Notes under the pieces: model-generated | Database searches by the model: none | Seen by the model: the letters and a program-made list of their open reading frames with translations, nothing else | Told to the model about the DNA's origin: nothing | Source: Pieris napi | Taxonomy: Eukaryota > Arthropoda > Insecta > Lepidoptera > Pieridae | Direction: 5' to 3' | Length of the DNA stretch: 64,000 nucleotides | NCBI RefSeq assembly: GCF_905475465.1 | Contig: NC_062255.1 | Coordinates: 1,550,001 to 1,614,000, forward strand | Program-made: the position numbers and the translations under genes | Shown here: piece after piece, positions 29,101 through 37,500 of the stretch | Layout: every line of letters starts with the position of its first letter | Numbering within the stretch: the first letter of the stretch is position 1

Positions 29101-30300
29101 TATTTTGAGGCAAGACAAATTGTACTATAAGAATGGTATCGCAAAATTATATGACCGCTATCGTTGTATCGCTCTCAATTGAACTAAATTGAATAATCAA
29201 ATCAGTCTCTAAGAAAAAATAATTATGTTAGCCTACGAACTTTTCAGCCCACCAGTAGAGGTAGGGTATAGGCTGATGAATTCAATAATATAAATGTTCC
29301 TCATCATAAATACACAAAAACGGCCGTGATTATAGGGGCAAAGTTGTCCAGAGGATTATTAAAATGTAAAGTGCCATGACAGCAGTAATAAACAATTTTT
29401 AAAACTGATTCTAGCTTATTTTTAGTATTCAGAATGAAGCCGCAAATCGATAGACATGACTTATAAGTGCGTCCTTAAAGCAACAGGGTCAAGAAAATTC
29501 ATAAGAAAACTATATTTAGACATTAACAACATACTTAAGTGTATTTTTTTTTAAAGACGCCTGAGGTCATAAACAGCCGTTTCGCCTTTGCTATTGGTTA
29601 TTGCATTAACACGTGTGCGATTATTCTTAGATTACATTGCCTGTCATAGCAAGACCCGTCAGGCAAAGTTAACATATATGTGTTTAGAATAATTGACATA
29701 TTGAGTGTAATGAAAAAAAGACTTGGGAGATTTCTTCTTCTAGGTATTTCTAAAGGAAGCAAATCTCAAGTTCTGTCAAACAATTTCTCAAGTTAGATAT
29801 TTCCGTGCTCAAGATACGATCCGTTTTAGAATACGAGCTGAAGACATACAGAACATTAACACCGTTTAAATGTCATTAATAATTGGGGACAGATTTAGGA
29901 TGTCAGATTCAATTTACAGAAATTAATTAAATTATATATAATATATTAATTAAACGTTTACGAATACTGGATCATGCAAGAAGATGAGACCAACATTCTG
30001 TCTAATGCTTAACGCTTGTAACTAAAGACAATGATGAAAAAGCAACTCACCTTCACTCTCTTCTTTATCAGTGGACACTGAACGAGTCTTGAATGCATTC
30101 CGTTTAGCATTCGTATTAGCAGCAGCAATAGACTCAGGGTTCAACTCCGCAGCCGATTGCGCTCTTCTACACCGACGTTTCTTCTTCTTATAACTGGATC
30201 TGTGCCGCTCCTGGTAGAATCGATCATGACCAGTTGTCTCTGGCTCTTTCTGCTCCTTCCCTTCATTATTAGCCTTCATATGTTGGTACAGGTTGAACAT
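11143..30300 (-). CDS. Slob: Slowpoke-binding protein / PXK-like pseudokinase
   Basis: Slob binds and modulates the Slowpoke calcium-activated potassium channel in insect neurons; vertebrate PXK is the nearest relative. Coding exons in order: 30051-30300, 27431-27545, 26777-26840, 21598-21783, 21084-21265, 20528-20690, 15756-15872, 11545-11699 and, tentatively, 11143-11167. Phases join into 418 residues. The basic N-terminus carries [17 protein letters not shown]. The kinase-like domain shows [23 protein letters not shown], a catalytic loop reading HLHSGN instead of HRDLKPEN, and GLEN where active kinases have DFG, so catalysis is unlikely. The tail is Ser/Pro-rich. The start ATG follows an in-frame TGA. 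Exon 3 uses the second of two AGs, the only one keeping [15 protein letters not shown] in frame. Naming rests on family memory; structure is well supported apart from the last exon. Confidence 0.85.
11975..13958 (+). mobile_element. 2-kb DNA element carrying a Myb/SANT gene remnant, copy A
   Basis: Ends share a GAAGTT(A/G)TACTTCTTT motif in inverted orientation. Inside, an intron-bearing gene remnant reads [19 protein letters not shown], then [18 protein letters not shown] and ETSKTGGG, the pattern of the Myb/SANT-like family found in the accessory gene of PIF/Harbinger transposons and in host MSANTD genes. The remnant is broken by a roughly 55-base insert after the AWSDITEK segment and a frame change before [10 protein letters not shown], while later splice sites look intact. 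No transposase seen. It lies in the Slob intron between exons 11699 and 15756, in the same orientation as copy B. Confidence 0.7.
12125..12160. repeat. Perfect 16-bp hairpin inside the 2-kb element
   Basis: TAGAATATGCGTGAAG and its exact reverse complement around CTAA; identical at 24111-24146 in copy B. Confidence 0.85.
14384..14643 (+). mobile_element. Short Helitron, intact ends
   Basis: TC start after A, CTAG end before T, with a TTCGCCGGGTTTGCTAG hairpin-type 3' end. Noncoding. Confidence 0.65.
14649..14900 (-). pseudogene. Decayed hAT-type transposase C-terminus (tentative)
   Basis: The reverse strand gives [16 protein letters not shown] followed by stops and then EQRTKW. This recalls the hAT dimerisation segment (normally VPSER then GN and an R-rich loop). 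Too decayed for a family. A short homolog of its distal part lies at 43855-43905. Confidence 0.4.
15333..15654 (-). mobile_element. Short Helitron, intact ends
   Basis: On the reverse strand TC start, CTAG end, inserted between A and T. Interior identical in plan to 27577-27903 and to the two flanks of the 5S-containing Helitron at 22583-23229, so it serves as the uninterrupted reference. Confidence 0.75.
16075..16262. mobile_element. Foldback element, shortened, loop in opposite orientation
   Basis: Same outer sequence as 9600-9833 (CAGCCCTGCGATTCTGTAAC and its inverse), but one arm is truncated and the central spacer is inverted relative to the first copy (GGTGGGAGCTTGTAGTTTAT here). Noncoding. 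Confidence 0.8.
16263..17569. other. Slob intron sequence with a GC-rich island at 17330-17500
   Basis: Mostly AT-rich unique sequence. 17400-17465 is strikingly CpG-dense (CCGCGCCGCGCCGCGCAGCG) against the surrounding AT-rich sequence. It might be a promoter or unannotated first exon, but no coding exon or TATA/Inr pair could be assigned. Confidence 0.4.
17570..18870 (+). repeat. Tandem array of about 360-366 bp units
   Basis: Three full units plus flanking partials. Each has TCCATCTATCTCTATACCAA blocks, a GCGGTTTAGGCGTGAAAACG segment and a nested hexamer run (GGGATC)2-3 whose copy number changes between units. The open frames ending [10 protein letters not shown] are by-products of the repeat. 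It ends in an ACAG run of a Helitron-like tail. Confidence 0.85.
19175..19370 (-). mobile_element. tRNA-derived SINE fragment
   Basis: Body and 3' part of the family described at 8435-8740; the tRNA-like head is missing. Confidence 0.6.
19394..20249 (+). mobile_element. Two adjoining Helitron-like elements
   Basis: 19394-19764 has TC and CTAG ends. A second segment runs directly on to a GGGTCCGCTAG end at 20249 but lacks a clear TC start, so it may be truncated by the first. Confidence 0.55.
20810..21020 (-). mobile_element. tRNA-derived SINE fragment
   Basis: Same family as 8435-8740, in the Slob intron between exons 20690 and 21084; diverged, with the tRNA head reduced. Confidence 0.65.
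22200..22310 (+). mobile_element. Retroelement coding fragment
   Basis: Reads [20 protein letters not shown] then IFGTLPEG, homologous to the reverse-strand fragment at 4880-4960. Confidence 0.55.
22583..23229 (+). mobile_element. Helitron containing a 5S rRNA-derived block
   Basis: TC start after A, CTAG end before T. Flanks match the 322-bp Helitron at 15333-15654, but between T-rich stretches near 22760 and 23080 an extra block of about 320 bases is present, holding the 5S-like segment. Confidence 0.7.
22856..22953 (+). rRNA. 5S rRNA-derived sequence, 5' truncated (likely pseudogene)
   Basis: From ATACACCGG through GGATGGGTGACCGCCTGGGA to GTTGGC plus a T run, it follows eukaryotic 5S rRNA closely. 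It lacks about the first 20 bases and one T of the GGTTCTCG region. The internal pol III promoter region and T terminator look preserved, so transcription is conceivable, but it is not a normal 5S gene. Confidence 0.8.
23470..23958 (+). mobile_element. Small nonautonomous relatives of the 2-kb element, in tandem
   Basis: A partial copy at 23470-23590 is followed by a complete small form at 23595-23958 with the same left (GGCGCGTTATGAAAAATTG) and right ends as the 2-kb elements but without the Myb/SANT remnant. It abuts copy B directly. Confidence 0.7.
23959..26312 (+). mobile_element. 2-kb DNA element carrying a Myb/SANT gene remnant, copy B
   Basis: Nearly base-identical to copy A at 11975-13958 and sharing its insert and frame change, so both descend from an already broken master. 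It differs mainly by the nested MITE at 24265-24662. It lies in the Slob intron between exons 21783 and 26777. Confidence 0.7.
24265..24662. mobile_element. MITE copy 2, nested in the 2-kb element
   Basis: Same element as 134-531. The corresponding site in copy A (near 12278-12288) lacks it and has GTTAA extra, so copy A shows an empty site or an imprecise excision. Confidence 0.85.
26510..26736 (+). mobile_element. Short Helitron, intact ends
   Basis: TC start after A; GGGGTCTGCTAG end before T. It ends 40 bases from Slob exon 3. Confidence 0.7.
26915..27190 (-). mobile_element. tRNA-derived SINE, near full length
   Basis: Includes the A-box region GGCCTAGTGGCTTCAGCG on the reverse strand and the conserved body. 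Confidence 0.75.
27577..28063 (-). mobile_element. Helitron with a tandemly duplicated 5' part
   Basis: 27577-27903 is a complete element (reverse strand TC...CTAG). The segment from about 27763 through the flank TAATACTTA is then repeated once at about 27916-28063, so flank and element were duplicated together after insertion. Confidence 0.7.
28067..28609. mobile_element. TIR element of about 540 bp, unclassified
   Basis: Left ATTCCGTAGAATTCT with outer CTGATTT, matched inversely at 28583-28609. Lies in Slob intron 1. No coding capacity recognised. Confidence 0.6.
28610..30050. other. Slob intron 1, no recognisable feature
   Basis: AT-rich. A reverse-strand frame at 28734-28961 has no family resemblance and no splice context. 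Confidence 0.4.
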
Positions 30301-30977
30301 CCTGACTATAATGTTGACGATATTTCAGCACTTGCTTAACCGCTTTCAGCACTCACTTGGACACTGGTATGATTTCGTGTAATATGGCCTAATCTTATTA
30401 TGGTTTATGAGCATTAACTATTGGAGACAAGTAAGCGGCTCGGGAGTATGTGGATACAATAAGCACAGTTGCTAATTGAAGACCTACGAGTCTTAAGCCG
30501 GCTTTGTTTGACACACCTACGTAGTTGATCGACTGTTCTAAATGACTACGTCACAGTTGGAGTATTATCGTGTCAATCGATGTGGCCGACATCGAGCAAT
30601 TGGTAAAACATTGGTTTATACGGTATAAATTTAAATACGACACGAAAATCGCAGGTAACACGTGTACAAAAAAATCGTTACCTGATGTACCGTTTACCGT
30701 AAAGTTTATTTATGTTCGGGTATGTGTCCAGCCGAAGTAAGATTGTTTTAGCATAAATCTTAGTGACAAGTGCACTAACAAAATGCTTTAAAACAGTACG
30801 TATTTCAAAATTAATACCAAATTACCCACGTGAAACGAACTTAATACTGAATAAAATTTTTAGTTTTATTTGAAAATTTTAAAACTAATTTAGAAATTCC
30901 GTTAGGGAGTCATTTGTCAATTATCAATTTTAAGACCGTTTTACCGACACAAGTTTATTTATAAGTAAACTCACACT

Positions 30978-31290
30978 CAAAATAACTTTATTCATATAGG
31001 TAAACAAGTACACTTATGAACGTCAACAGAAAATATGTTAAATTGATTCTAAATTTACATTTACTCTCTCCACTCTTTTTAATCGCAAAATTTTTAGTCA
31101 TAGAAATTGTTTGAACTGGAATGAATCAATCCCAAGGATTAGGATCATTTAAATACTTATTCGTCAAATTTATAAAACGCTTTATTGATTAATTTACGTT
31201 TAATTTATCTTTGAATTTATTTAGTGATAATTCTCTAATTTCGCTTGCGAGTTTATTCTAAGAACCAAAACAATTTCCATATAAGAAGTG
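30978..31290 (-). mobile_element. LINE 3' end fragment
   Basis: The reverse strand reads NKLASEIRELSLNKFKDKL, a non-LTR reverse transcriptase C-terminal signature, followed by the AAGTGTACTTGTTTACCTAT-type tail. Similar tails occur at 31990-32180, 41735-41890 and 57805-57950. Confidence 0.65.
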
Positions 31291-32235
31291 GTTTATCTTC
31301 TGGAGCCTGGTTGGACGTACGCTTAATAATCGTAATTCTTTACCTAATTTAAGCTCCTTTAAAAATATTTTTTTCGTAAAATTATTGTTATATAAAATTA
31401 ATTGCATCTGGTACGATGTCTTAATGACAGAACTCGCCTAATCCTATCAAAGGCTTAAATAAATTATATAATTACCTTATGTACTAGTCATGTAAGACAC
31501 GGAAGTAAATGGCTTTGGTACGTAAACCCCATGTTTTATTTTATTGAGGAACATTGCTATGGTATTAAGTTTTTAACAATTTTGTCAGGCATGAAAAGAA
31601 TTCCCAGTGGAATTACAAATTTTCAAACTAGAGCCTAAAGTTTGTGCCGCCCTCGCCTCTACAATTGTCATGCCCTAGATTATTTTTAGTTCATTGAAAT
31701 ATTACAATTTGAGGGCCAAACTGAACATTTGTTAGAGGACGCAATTTTATTTATGGGACATGTAGGGGGGGTCAATACAAGCTTTAACCCTAGTTTGTGG
31801 GGTTGCCCCCAGCCGCCATCTTGGGAAATATTTTACAATTAAACAATTTCGTTGAGATTGTACGCAAAATAATTTTGAGCTTAAAATTATAGACTGTAGG
31901 ACTGATAAGTATGTATAAGTTGATAGGGGGAAGAGGGAATTACATCTTCTGCAATTTCGCTCTTTTCACTTATAAAAAGTGTGAGATGAGGGCGCAGAGT
32001 AAATCAAATCAAATTCATTTATTCACATAGGTAACACAATGTACACTTATAAATGTCAAAAAAGAAATATATATTAAATGCTTCTAATTGTACATTAACT
32101 GCCAGTTCTCAAATCAAGGGCGTAGAACGGAAGAGAAAAACTGGCAATAAATTCTCTGACACTCTTTTTATCGCCAAGTTTTTTGTTTTATTTTTATGCA
32201 TTACTGGTTGGGGGGCAGCGTAGCTTACTCTAGAG

Positions 32236-32575
32236 CAGGGGTCTCCAAACTTTCCAGCCTTAGGGCCATACTGATTACTCCAGTAAGATCCGAGGGCCAA
32301 AACCATATGTCATTATGCTTGTTATAAGTTATGTGTTTAGTTAACAATAAGCCTACAACAATGTTATGAGTAGTTAGCCCATGACCATATCAATGTAGAT
32401 GTCATTTTAATAATTATTCAACATAAAATTAGAATACTTCAGTAAACTAAATTTAATTTGCTACAAAAAATATGTTCTCTAAAAGGAGTTTTCAAGTATG
32501 CTAGCTCTCCGATGGCCGGACAAAATCTGTCCGTGGGCCAGATGTGGCCCTCGGGCCGTAGTTTGGTTACCCCTG
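32236..32575. mobile_element. hAT-type MITE with perfect 8-bp target duplication
   Basis: CAGGGGT ends on both strands, flanked on each side by CTCTAGAG. An 8-bp duplication and CAGGG ends are diagnostic of hAT (Charlie-like). Noncoding, 340 bp. Intergenic between Slob and the carrier gene. Confidence 0.9.
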
Positions 32576-32949
32576 CTCTAGAGTATGGAAGTTTTCTGCA
32601 GAAGTACAATGACAAGTGAGATGTGAAAGTTGGTAAAATATGTAGCAGACTTACAAAATCAAAAAACGTCAAAATCTGTTTGATTTCTAAGAGGTAGCAA
32701 AAAAAACCTGCCGCCTTAGGCATCAGCCAACTCAGCCTGCTGGTAAATCCGCCACTGGAATTCCCACGTTTACTCAGCTCCTATCCACTGCTGGTCCTGC
32801 CGGAAATATTGCTAAATACTTCTACCTACCAAGGAGTCCACACTGAGGTCTCTGTGGCGGTAGCAGCACCTACTGGAGGGACCTATACACAAGCTCACGC
32901 CCACTTCCTTCTCCGAAGAGAGAAGTAGCAATATAAACTGTACAATGGA

Positions 32950-33235
32950 AATGGAGATATTTGTAAATATGTGAGGAACATGTATACAACTTTTTTAGTA
33001 TAGTAGTTTATTCTAAGAGTACCTACATTGTCTTCACATATAATTATTTAACTAATGTAAACAAAATATTGTAAACCTATTTTAAAAGAGTAAGTGTGGA
33101 GTTTCTTGCCCAGTTTCTTCTCCACACGAAACTACCTTTTGGAAGGGGCAACTAGAATCTTCTTTGTAGTTTGTTTGACGTTCAAAAGTGCAATTTTAGG
33201 TGGTGTAATTGAAATAAATGATTTGACTTTGAGGG
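32950..33235 (+). mobile_element. LINE 3' tail
   Basis: GAGTTTCTTGCCCAGTTTCT, TTTGACGTTCAAAAGTGC and the terminal GATTTGACTTTGA form the typical end of a lepidopteran LINE family. Confidence 0.6.
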
Positions 33236-34535
33236 TTTAAATAAAAACAAAATCAACAATTTATAACAATATATTTCGTGTCACAAAATAGCTATAAAAA
33301 TATATATTAATTAGTCTCACTATCACCGTATTATACGACAGGAGTACTAAAATAACTCCAAAAAGCCCATCATTTTCTGGACAAATTAGACATAATAATA
33401 ATTAGGTTCGATACTACAAGTCTACCACAGTTCTATAAAAATGCTAAGAAAAAATGCGCTAACATATTCGAGCAAATATTTGTGCATATAAAATAATCTC
33501 AATAAAAATTTTGACAATTATAAAAAAAAAACAAACAAATGAGTCAAGAATATTTAAAAAACACATTCAAAATGGCAGCATAATTTTGGCACAAATATAA
33601 AAATCATTTATTACAACGGGTTTATCACAATTTTGTGTTTCATACACATCGGGAAATCATTTAATATACCTAGAAAAAATCATTATTTTTAAACTTCGTG
33701 AATTATAACAAAAATTTGGTGTATAACTACTGAATATAATATAATTTTGTGAATAAAAAAAATGCTATAAAATTGTAAATAACAAAAAATTAATTAAATG
33801 TGATCTCAGCTTAAGCATTGTTTGGAAGCACTGTTTTAGCATTTTTTTTGTATACAGAAATAATTTAAAAAAAAATTTTTTTAGGAAAACATACAACCAT
33901 CTAAGTGATTTCATTAAGATTTATAGAACACGGCCCTTGAAACATAACTGTAGTGTCGCCAAAATGGTCGTTCGTAAAAAAATCGATCAAATAAATTTTT
34001 AATGTTCGATTATTTTTTTTTATCGCGCTGACTTTTCAAAAATAATCTTGATACTTCATTTCCAGTTCAAATCTATAGTCTATGTTTACTCTATGGCATA
34101 TTTTGTATCTGTGACCACGCCGCGCTTGGCGCCATTATTATCACACGACCGAGTTACAATATATAAAAGCAATGGTTTCATAAAATTAAAATATATACTC
34201 AACAAATAAGAAAATTTAAGTTAAATAATTACAAAAAAGTGATTAATTTTGTACTAATAAGGAACTGTCAACTACATTTATACTTACAATGGTTTTGAAC
34301 CAACACTAACTTTATAAAAACACATTAACTTAAATATATATATTAGTTTACACCGTTATAAGTATTCTGTCTCTTTTCATCAGTGTAAACACAATTTGTT
34401 GAAAAGAGACGGTAGTAGAAATGAGATTTTTATCAAGCACGTGTTTTTTTTTTTACTTTTATAATTACGCAGTTAGCTGGTTTTTTAGCTTTCTATAGCT
34501 AAATATATTAACTTAAATGGTTTAAGTCTTAATAA
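33236..34535. other. Downstream region of the carrier gene
   Basis: AT-rich; presumably contains the carrier 3' UTR. At 34369-34410 an 11-bp perfect stem (GTCTCTTTTCA with its complement) spans a 20-base loop. No other gene seen. Confidence 0.5.
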
Positions 34536-37500
34536 TTACGTATACTTAAAGTAAGCAGCGTTGAGTTGTTCTAGGAAGATGAAAGTGAGCACAGTGTGTG
34601 GACCCAATCGGGCGTAGTAGGGCACGAATCCTTTCCACAGTGATAACACCCCTTCGTTTTTGAGGAGATTTGACACTACTGACATTTGACTCTGACCTTT
34701 GGCCGCGTTTTGTATTCTGTAAGTAAAATAATTTTTGAAATTAGAATGTCATCGTTTAGCCGCGTTTTGTGTTGTATAAGTAAAATAATTTTTGAAATTA
34801 GATTGTCATCGTTTAGCCGCGTTTTGTGTTGTATAAGTAAAATAATTTTTGAAATTAGATTGTCATCGTTTAGCCGCGTTTTGTGTTCTATAAGTAAAAT
34901 AATTTTTGAAATTAGATTGTCATCGTTTAGCCGCGTTTTGTGTTCTATAAGTAAAATAATTTTTGAAATTAGATTGTCATCGTTTAGCCGCGTTTTGTGT
35001 TGTATAAGTAAAATAATTTTTGAAATTAGAATGTCATCGTTTAGCCGCGTTTTGTGTTGTATAAGTAAAATAATTTTTGAAATTAGATTGTCATCGTTTA
35101 GCCGCGTTTTGTGTTCTATAAGTAAAATAATTTTTGAAATTAGAATGTCATCGTTTAGCCGCGTTTTGGGTTGTATAAGTAAAATAGTTTTTGAAATTAA
35201 AATGTCATCTTTTAGCCGCGTTTTGTGTTCTAATGGGTGTCCCAACTAGAACGCAATTTTTAAATTTTAAATAAAACACAGATATTTAAAAAAAAAATCT
35301 AAAGGTGTTAAATCGCACGATCTAGGCGGCCAATTCTGGTCTCCAAAACGCGAAATAACACGACCGGGAAATGACTGATGCAGCAATTGAATTGTTTCTC
35401 TGGCTGTATGACATGTGGCGCCGTCTTGTTGAAACCACATGCCCTCCACATTCATTTCTTCAACTCTGGGCAAGAAAAAACTGGTTATCATTTCACGATA
35501 CCGAACACCATTGACTGTTTGCGCTTGACCTGCCTCATTTTCATAAAAAAAAGGTCCAATGATTCCTCCAGCCCAAAAACCACACCACACAGTGACACGT
35601 TGAGGATGCATTTGCTTGTCGTGAATCACTCGAGGATTTTCCTCACCCCAAATGCGACAATTCTGCCTATTGACGAAGCCATCAAGATGGAAATGGGCCT
35701 CGTCACTGAAGATGATTTTATCGGCAAAATCAGCATTTTCATGTTGTCTCTCCAATACCCAATTAACGAAGTCCCTTCGCTGTAAATGGTCAGCTGGCTT
35801 CAGTTCCTGAGTCAATTGAACTTTGTATGCATGAAGATGCAAATCTTTCGTCAAAATTCGCTGCATAGTGGATTTGGAGACACCAATTTGCTGAGCTCGC
35901 CGTCGAATTGAGGTGGATGGAGTTTGAGCGACATCATCACGTACAGCTGCGACATTTTCGGTCGATCGACCTGGTCGATGGCGCGTTGTTGTCTTTACAT
36001 CACAAACAGATCCAGTTTTGGCAAATTTATCCATTAATCTTTTTACAGTTGACTCTTTTGGAGCATTATTGTGACCCCACATTGATCGCAATTTGCGAAC
36101 TGTAGCCGCAAAACTTTCACCATTTTGGTAAAACAATTTCACACTGAGAATGCGTATTTCATTCGTGTAGCGCTCCATTTTTACTAACCTCGTACCTTCT
36201 ACTAGCAAAAAAAAACAATTGTTGAAATGTCAAACAATGACACTTCGAATGGCGTCAAATTTAAAAATTGCGTTCTAGTTGGGACACCCAATATAAGTAA
36301 TATAATTTATGAAATTAGAATGTCATCGTTTAGCCGCGTTTTGTGTTCTATAAGTAAAATAATTTTTGAAATTAGAATGTCATCGTTTAGCCGCATTTTG
36401 TGTTCTATAAGTAAAATAATTTTTGAAATTAGATTGTCATCGTTTAGCCGCGTTTTGTGTTCTATAAGTAAAATAGTTTTTGAAATTAGATTGTCATCGT
36501 TTAGCCGCGTTTTGTGTTCTATAAGTAAAATAGTTTTTGAAATTAGAATGTCATCGTTTAGCCGCGTTTTGTGTTGTATAAGTAAAATAGTTTTTGAAAT
36601 TAGAATGTCATCGTTTAGCCGCGTTTTGTGTTGTATAAGTAATATAATTTTTGAAATTAGAACGTCAACTGTTAGCCGCGTTTAGTGTTCTGTAACTAAA
36701 TATTTTTTGAAATTAGAATATCAACTCTTTGGCCGCGTTTTGTGTTCTATAAGTAAAATAATTTTTGAAATTAGAATGTCATCGTTTAGCCGCATTTTGT
36801 GTTCTATAAGTAAAATAATTTTTGAAATTAGATTGTCATCGTTTAGCCGCGTTTTGTGTTCTATAAGTAAAATAATTTTTGAAATTAGATTGTCATCGTT
36901 TAGCCGCGTTTTGTGTTCTATAAGTAAAATAGTTTTTGATATTAGAATGTCATCGTTTAGTCGCGTTTTGTGTTCTATAAGTAAAATAGTTTTTGATATT
37001 AGAATGTCATCGTTTAGTCGCGTTTTGTGTTGGATAAGTAAAATAATTTTTGAAATTAGATTGTCATCGTTTAGCCGCGTTTTGTGTTCTATAAGTAAAA
37101 TAGTTTTTGATATTAGAATGTCATCGTTTAGTCGCGTTTTGTGTTGTATAAGTAAAATAATTTTTGAAATTAGATTGTCATCGTTTAGCCGCGTTTTGTG
37201 TTCTATAAGTAAAATAATTTTTGAAATTAGAATGTCATCGTTTAGCCGCGTTTTGTGTTCTATAAGTAAAATAATTTTTGAAATTAGAATGTCATCGTTT
37301 AGTCGCATTTTGTGTTCTATAAGTAAAATAATTTTTGAAATTAGAATATCAACTCTTTGGCCACGTTTTGTATTCTGTATGAAACCTAGTTGGAACCACG
37401 TATTACATTTTTAAAATGAAACTTCTTGTATCCCAGATACTCTTATAATAATATAAAAAAGCTAGATATTTCAGAAATTGACGGTTTAATGAAGAAACAG

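Noticed and set aside
30157..30339. Plus-strand frame opposite Slob exon 1
   Set aside because: Antisense shadow of the clearly coding, basic N-terminus.
34700..37385. Regularly repeated array that could be taken for a CRISPR
   Set aside because: Units are contiguous without unique spacers, and the sequence is a eukaryotic intron.
34676..37414. Open frames of 150-235 codons on both strands with a 19-residue repeat (SKIIFEIRLSSFSRVLC and KTRLNDDNLISKIILLI)
   Set aside because: They arise because the 57-bp repeat unit is a multiple of three and lacks stops in one frame per strand. They lie in a carrier intron and break at single-base changes, so they are not proteins.
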